A stretch of 9,651 bases of DNA, taken from contig CAIWHF010000157.1 of the NCBI GenBank assembly GCA_903912405.1, positions 1 through 9,651 on the forward strand. Direction: 5' to 3'. This document shows positions 5,884-9,651 of this stretch, one piece after another. The stretch's first letter is position 1. Each line of letters starts with the position of its first letter. The translations under genes were made by a program, and so were the position numbers. The notes beneath the pieces were generated by a model that worked only from the letters and a program-made list of their open reading frames with translations, ran no database searches and was not told the DNA's origin. This stretch comes from an uncultured Bacteroidota bacterium. GTDB taxonomy: Bacteria > Bacteroidota > Bacteroidia > Chitinophagales > Chitinophagaceae.

Positions 5884-6738
5884 ATGTCATCTACTTGGTT
5901 TAAAAGAATTAAGAAGAATATTTTAACGAGTACAAAAGAAAAGTTGGAAGTACCCGACGGTCTTTGGCATAAATGCCCATCATGTAAAACAACTACTACA
6001 CAAATGGAATTAGCAAACAATTTATATGTTTGCCAAAAATGTAATTATCATAATAGAATAAATGCTGTTGAATATTTTAGCATACTATTCGACAATAATG
6101 AATACCAAGAGCTATTTGAGGAAATTGTACCAAAGGATAAATTAGGCTTCGTAGATTTAAAACCCTATGCTTCTAGGATTGTAGATGCACAAAAATCTAC
6201 GGGTTTAAGAGATGCTATGACGGTGGGGGTGGGCGATATCAATGGCAGACCCATGGTTATTGCTTGTATGAATTTTAATTTCATTGGTGGTTCGATGGGA
6301 TCGGTAGTTGGTGAGAAAATTAGCAGAGGTATTGATTATGCAATTGCAAAGGGTTTTCCTTTTATGATTATTTCTAAATCGGGTGGAGCACGTATGATGG
6401 AGAGTGCCTTTTCATTAATGCAAATGGCAAAAACGTCTGCTAAATTAACCCAGTTAGCAAAAGCAAAATTACCATATATATCCTTCATGACCGACCCTAC
6501 CACAGGGGGTGTTACGGCATCCTATGCTATGCTTGGCGATATTAATATTGCTGAACCCAATGCCTTGATTGGTTTTGCTGGACCACGCGTTATTAAAGAA
6601 ACCATTAAAAAAGACTTACCTGAAGGCTTTCAAAAAAGCGAATTTTTATTAGAACACGGATTTCTTGATTTTATCGTAGAAAGACAACAATTAAAAGAAA
6701 AACTAACCCATTGTATAGATTGGTTTGTTTCCAAATAA
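5884..6738 (+). CDS. accD: Acetyl-CoA carboxylase carboxyltransferase subunit beta
   Basis: With the alpha subunit AccA it transfers the carboxyl group from biotin on AccB to acetyl-CoA, making malonyl-CoA for fatty acid synthesis. The 284 residues carry an N-terminal four-cysteine zinc ribbon (Cys31, Cys34, Cys50, Cys53) and the crotonase-like carboxyltransferase domain, with GGSMGSVVG (135-143), SGGARMMES (166-174), SLMQMAKTSAKL, DPTTGGVTASYAMLGD and EPNALIGFAGPRVI, very close to the Escherichia coli protein. accA, accB and accC are not in the window. It has its own predicted promoter and is followed by a hairpin. The stop codon is in the same frame as smpB, with 15 sense codons between it and the smpB TTG. 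Confidence 0.97.
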   Translation: MSSTWFKRIKKNILTSTKEKLEVPDGLWHKCPSCKTTTTQMELANNLYVCQKCNYHNRINAVEYFSILFDNNEYQELFEEIVPKDKLGFVDLKPYASRIVDAQKSTGLRDAMTVGVGDINGRPMVIACMNFNFIGGSMGSVVGEKISRGIDYAIAKGFPFMIISKSGGARMMESAFSLMQMAKTSAKLTQLAKAKLPYISFMTDPTTGGVTASYAMLGDINIAEPNALIGFAGPRVIKETIKKDLPEGFQKSEFLLEHGFLDFIVERQQLKEKLTHCIDWFVSK

Positions 6739-6744
6739 TTTATA

Positions 6745-6768
6745 AAAGCCATTCTTAAGAATGGCTTT
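6745..6768 (+). terminator. Perfect palindrome between accD and smpB (weak terminator or operator)
   Basis: AAAGCCATTC (6745-6754), loop TTAA, then GAATGGCTTT (6759-6768) form a 10-bp stem that is palindromic throughout. It starts six bases after the accD stop. The following TTTATTAAT is a poor T tract, so termination may be partial; a protein-binding site is the alternative. It ends 15 bases before the smpB start. Confidence 0.6.
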
Positions 6769-6783
6769 ATTAATACGCATCTA

Positions 6784-7227
6784 TTGACACCAAAAATTTA
6801 CATAAAAAACAAACCAGCTACTTTCGAATTTGCTATTGAAGACAAATTGGTTGCAGGCATGGTTTTAACTGGTTCAGAAATAAAATCAATACGAGAAAGT
6901 AGAGTAAGTTTCAATGATAGCTATTGTTTATTTAATGATGGCGAACTTTTTGTAAAGAGTTTATATATTTCTGAATATAAGCATGCTGGTTATGCACAGC
7001 ATAATCCAACTAGAGAGCGTAAGTTATTGCTAAATAAAAAGGAACTTAAAAAGTGGTTTGCTAAAATTAAAGAGAAAGGATTGACCATAGTGCCTTTAGC
7101 TATATTTGTAAATGACAAGGGATTTGCAAAAATAGAAATTGGCTTAGGTAGAGGTAAAAAGCTTCACGATAAAAGAGAAACTATCAAAAACAGAGATTTA
7201 GATAGAGATCTTAAGCGATTTATTTAA
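6784..7227 (+). CDS. smpB: SsrA-binding protein SmpB
   Basis: SmpB binds the tRNA-like domain of tmRNA and brings it to stalled ribosomes for trans-translation. The 147 residues contain the OB-fold core (about 4-120), including AGMVLTGSEIKSIRESRVSF and SEYKHAGYAQHNPTRERKLLL in shortened form (positions about 23-42 and 64-84), and the basic tail GRGKKLHDKRETIKNRD, whose Asp129-Lys130-Arg131 lies in the conserved tail that enters the decoding region. The only sensible start is TTG at 6784: no in-frame ATG lies between the accD stop and residue 26. No Shine-Dalgarno sequence or TAnnTTTG box is visible before it, so it probably depends on transcription from accD past the hairpin. The tmRNA gene ssrA is not seen here. 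Confidence 0.95.
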   Translation: MTPKIYIKNKPATFEFAIEDKLVAGMVLTGSEIKSIRESRVSFNDSYCLFNDGELFVKSLYISEYKHAGYAQHNPTRERKLLLNKKELKKWFAKIKEKGLTIVPLAIFVNDKGFAKIEIGLGRGKKLHDKRETIKNRDLDRDLKRFI

Positions 7228-7234
7228 TAGGCTA

Positions 7235-8032
7235 CTATTTCTTGTATTTTGCTATGTGAAAACCAAGACTTCCTATAAATTGAATACTTCCAAAGGCCTG
7301 TTTAATTTCTCCACCATGGTTAATTTTCAATCCTGAGTAGCGAGCATAATCTAGTTTAGTAGCAAATTCTAAAAATACTCTATCCAAATAGATTAATTTA
7401 ATAGTGCCTTCAGTGCCTACATTCCATCCACCCACTTGAAAATGAGGAACATTAGCCTCTCCAAATAATTTATTTTCAACATGGGGCACTAAAGGACCAA
7501 TGCCTGCTTTGACTAAAGCATCTAACTGTAAAGTTCCTGATTTGTTCTTCTTAAGATGCCAGTGTTTCACAAAGTTGAACAATAGAAAATTTGCTCCGTT
7601 ATTCAAATAGTAAAAGAAACCTCCCGTATCTGTAAAATTTATTTGCTGATCGATAGGTAATCCATTTCGAATGCCTCTTACATGCACCAGCTGTGGATCT
7701 TGAACAATGAATTTGGTATGATCGAAATTAAGTTCAATTCCATAGCCTTTTTCTTCATTGAAGACATACCCTAATCGCCAATTATATTGCGGAATGGTTA
7801 GTTCTTTTGAAAACAGCTTATCATCCCAACCTTTATTGTCATGCCCACTTACATTAAGCAATTGGTAGTATGTGCCCACTTTAGATTGATCAACGGTAAT
7901 GGTACTTTTTGTATACCATTCGGTATTGTACCCCCAAGAAAAATAGAAAGTCCCTTTTTTTGTTTTTGCAACACTTACATTAACTGTTATTAATAAAAAC
8001 AGTAATAAAGAAAATAGACTAGAGAATTTCAT
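7235..8032 (-). CDS. Secreted protein, probable outer-membrane beta-barrel, function unknown
   Basis: The 265-residue product begins with a clear signal peptide: Lys2, a hydrophobic run at 6-17 and an SVA site suggesting cleavage after Ala22. The mature part has no hydrophobic helix but many short segments with alternating aromatic and polar residues, such as TFYFSWGYNTEWY, YNWRLGYVF, GIELNFDHTKF, VFLEFATKLDYARY and FIGSLGFHIA. This pattern suggests antiparallel strands of an outer-membrane barrel. The chain ends in KYKK rather than an aromatic residue, which weakens that reading; a periplasmic beta protein is possible. It starts at ATG 8032-8030, overlapping the upstream gene's stop by one base (TAATG), so translation is probably coupled. 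It converges on smpB with a seven-base gap and no terminator. I do not recognise the family. Confidence 0.82.
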   Translation of the reverse strand: MKFSSLFSLLLFLLITVNVSVAKTKKGTFYFSWGYNTEWYTKSTITVDQSKVGTYYQLLNVSGHDNKGWDDKLFSKELTIPQYNWRLGYVFNEEKGYGIELNFDHTKFIVQDPQLVHVRGIRNGLPIDQQINFTDTGGFFYYLNNGANFLLFNFVKHWHLKKNKSGTLQLDALVKAGIGPLVPHVENKLFGEANVPHFQVGGWNVGTEGTIKLIYLDRVFLEFATKLDYARYSGLKINHGGEIKQAFGSIQFIGSLGFHIAKYKK

Positions 8033-9369
8033 TAATTAATTTTTTCAGTAAACACAATTTGATGTTTTGCCAATTCCTTTAAAACAGGTTTATAAATTTG
8101 CTGCATTGTAGGAATTAAAACACCTGAAGGTAAGGAGCTTATTTGTTTTGTCAAAATTAGTTTTGTAAGAATAGCCATAGGCAAACCAACAGTTTTGGAC
8201 ATAGCAGAAAAGTGTTTATTTTCTCCGTAAACTACCAATGTAATAGTTACAGAATGGGTTTTATGTTTGTGCTTATAAGCTATATCATGCTGCATGATAA
8301 CCATATCTTGATCATTTTCATTCATATCCCATTTTTTGAGCAATATTTTGAATAAAAAGTCAGCAGCAGTTGTTTTTTCGATATCGATAAAATCAACCTC
8401 TGAAAACAAATCTAAATAATGAAGCATCTTCATTAACTCACTATTTAAAGAAATGCCTAATAATTGAGCAACATATTCCGCTATAGAAATACTGGTATCC
8501 GTGTAATTCGCTATCATTTTCATCAATGATGCATTACTTATTCCTTTACAACGATATTCAATAACACTATCCGTTAATCCTAATTTAATAAGTGCGTGCC
8601 ATCCCATACAAAACTCCTTATTTCTAATGGTAGCTCTCATAAATGTTTCCACACCTTGCACTTGGTAAATATCAATATAATCTAACGAATCTCTATTAGG
8701 GTAATAGACAAAATCGCCTAACTGATCAATAGACAAAGATGCTGCTTGTTTAAAAATATCAGTATATTGTACATGAATTTCGTTGCCATTTTCCAAATAG
8801 ATAGCACCCGACTTACCAGCATTGATGATATTAATAGGATTCCATGTAAATTTATAATGCCAAGGATTATTATCAGAAACAGGGGCTATCAAACCACCAC
8901 AATATGATTTAAACGATACAATATCAGATGCGACTCTATTGATATCGTGAATGAGCATACTTGCAGACATATGATCAATTCCAGGATCTAAGCCCATTTC
9001 ACACATAAACATTAAACCAGCTTCTTTTGCAGCTGCATTCAATTCTTTTAATTCTGGAGAGATATAAGAAGAAGTAATTAAGTGCTTGCCAAATTGCAAA
9101 CAATCTTTAGCTAGTAATATATGTAAATGGGGCGGCATGAGCGACACTACAATATCAGCTTGCTTTACCAATGCCTGACGGTCTTTTGTAGCTGTAATAT
9201 CTAATACTATTCCGAGTGCATTAGGATGATTCCCCACTTTTTCAGTTAACATTTTTGCGTCTCCATCAGCCACTGTTATAAACCAGTTTTGCTGAATCGA
9301 TTCTTTCAAAAAATAATCTATTAAATGATTAGCTGATTTACCAGCACCGGCAATTAAAATCTGAATCAA
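8032..9369 (-). CDS. Saccharopine dehydrogenase family protein (LYS9-like)
   Basis: The 445 residues match the saccharopine dehydrogenase/reductase family of yeast Lys9 and the C-terminal half of animal AASS, which interconverts saccharopine with glutamate and 2-aminoadipate semialdehyde. A Rossmann domain opens the protein (GAGKSANHL, 8-16) with Asp35 at the end of the second strand. Family blocks are SLMPPHLH (76-83), GKHLITSSYIS (94-104), EMGLDPGIDHM (124-134), CGGL (157-160) followed by YKFTWNP, and MGWHALIKLGLTD. In Bacteroidota such a gene would act in lysine degradation, though other family members have different substrates. The start is TTG at 9369: no upstream ATG exists in frame, and the Rossmann strand follows at once. 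A promoter lies upstream and the beta-barrel gene is coupled downstream. Confidence 0.9.
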   Translation of the reverse strand: MIQILIAGAGKSANHLIDYFLKESIQQNWFITVADGDAKMLTEKVGNHPNALGIVLDITATKDRQALVKQADIVVSLMPPHLHILLAKDCLQFGKHLITSSYISPELKELNAAAKEAGLMFMCEMGLDPGIDHMSASMLIHDINRVASDIVSFKSYCGGLIAPVSDNNPWHYKFTWNPINIINAGKSGAIYLENGNEIHVQYTDIFKQAASLSIDQLGDFVYYPNRDSLDYIDIYQVQGVETFMRATIRNKEFCMGWHALIKLGLTDSVIEYRCKGISNASLMKMIANYTDTSISIAEYVAQLLGISLNSELMKMLHYLDLFSEVDFIDIEKTTAADFLFKILLKKWDMNENDQDMVIMQHDIAYKHKHKTHSVTITLVVYGENKHFSAMSKTVGLPMAILTKLILTKQISSLPSGVLIPTMQQIYKPVLKELAKHQIVFTEKIN

Positions 9370-9394
9370 TATGAAAAATTTTAAAAATGAGTTA

Positions 9395-9426
9395 CAAAGA
9401 TATTAAACTTCATGGTTGAAATTAAA
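9395..9426 (-). promoter_or_regulatory. Predicted promoter of the saccharopine dehydrogenase operon
   Basis: On the minus strand TTTA (9426-9423) is followed after 20 bases by TATCTTTG (9402-9395), a perfect TAnnTTTG. The start site would be near 9390, leaving about 21 bases before the TTG start codon. Confidence 0.55.
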
Positions 9427-9477
9427 AGAGAGCGGTATTTCAATAATAAAAATTAAAAACTAATATTCATTTCCTTC

Positions 9478-9495
9478 TTATAAAAGCGCTTATAA
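9478..9495. repeat. Operator-like repeat TTATAA-AAGCGC-TTATAA
   Basis: Two TTATAA hexamers flank AAGCGC in the gap between the saccharopine dehydrogenase operon and the last gene. The core AAGCGCTT is also a palindrome, off-centre by one base. It could bind a dimeric regulator, but no evidence beyond symmetry is available. Confidence 0.25.
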
Positions 9496-9510
9496 ATGCA
9501 ATTATATATG

Positions 9511-9518
9511 TAACTTTA
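9511..9518 (+). promoter_or_regulatory. Possible -7 promoter box of the last gene
   Basis: TAACTTTA is one mismatch from TAnnTTTG and lies 18 bases before the ATG at 9537. No TTTG is seen at the -33 distance, so this is weak. Confidence 0.3.
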
Positions 9519-9536
9519 CAAAAAAATATATCGAAT

Positions 9537-9651
9537 ATGAATTTTACAGATGTTATACCTGGCATTGGATTGGGTAATTTAAAATTTGGATCTTCCAGAG
9601 AATTAGTACAAAAAGAAATTGGCAATCCAACAGAAATTGAAAAATATGCGC
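9537..9651 (+). CDS. Unrecognised protein, N-terminal fragment
   Basis: An ORF opens at ATG 9537 and runs off the window after 38 codons. It has no signal peptide. The segment PGIGLGNLKFGSSRELVQKE followed by IGNPTEIE has the shape of a small recurring motif (G.GLG...FG..RE.V...LG.P.E) found near the N terminus of various uncharacterised bacterial proteins. That is too little for a function. Codon use and the well-placed start after a TAACTTTA box make it a plausible real gene divergent from the saccharopine dehydrogenase operon. Confidence 0.7.
   Translation, partial: MNFTDVIPGIGLGNLKFGSSRELVQKEIGNPTEIEKYA

Noticed and set aside
1..9651. Mobile elements, CRISPR arrays, tRNA or rRNA genes, or a defence system
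   Set aside because: No transposase, integrase, regularly spaced repeats, tRNA-like segment or toxin-antitoxin pair could be recognised; all complete genes but two are assigned to ordinary metabolic or housekeeping families.

Overview
The window reads as an ordinary chromosomal segment of an AT-rich member of the Bacteroidota, most likely Chitinophagaceae or a close relative. The lineage call rests on three things: a short (285 aa) primary-type sigma factor without region 1.1, starting MRQLKIATQITNRDSQ and ending in YLG; promoter boxes of the Bacteroidota type (TTTG, about 20 bp, then TAnnTTTG) instead of -35/-10 boxes; and almost no Shine-Dalgarno sequences. I see no rRNA, tRNA, CRISPR, transposon or phage gene. 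Coding density is high and the only gene-free stretch close to 300 bases is 2286-2572.

Layout. Bases 1-137 (+) are the last 44 codons of dprA (DNA uptake/transformation). It converges with hutI (134-1369, -), and the two stop codons share one CTAG. Upstream of hutI on the same strand is the sigma factor gene (1428-2285, -), with a strong hairpin terminator between them. A 287-bp divergent region separates the sigma gene from gcdH, glutaryl-CoA dehydrogenase (2573-3751, +), which ends at a bidirectional terminator shared with a convergent gene for a small NTF2-like protein (3785-4207, -). Then come pyrR (4319-4849, +), pyrB (4885-5814, +), accD (5884-6738, +) and smpB (6784-7227, +). smpB converges, with only 7 bases between stops, on a two-gene minus-strand operon: a saccharopine dehydrogenase-family gene (8032-9369), then a secreted, probably outer-membrane beta-barrel protein (7235-8032), coupled through a TAATG stop/start overlap. 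The window ends in the first 38 codons of an unrecognised plus-strand gene (9537 onward).

Functionally this is housekeeping: transcription initiation, pyrimidine synthesis and salvage (pyrB, pyrR), the first committed step of fatty acid synthesis (accD), ribosome rescue (smpB) and amino-acid catabolism. hutI belongs to histidine breakdown. The saccharopine dehydrogenase and glutaryl-CoA dehydrogenase could be two steps of the same lysine degradation route, though they are not in one operon.

I found no convincing undescribed system. The points worth a second look concern gene expression: three genes that can only start at TTG, hairpins placed just in front of hutI and smpB, a perfect promoter box so close to the pyrB start that its mRNA may be leaderless, a PyrR with no visible RNA attenuator, and repeated sequence in the sigma/gcdH divergent region.
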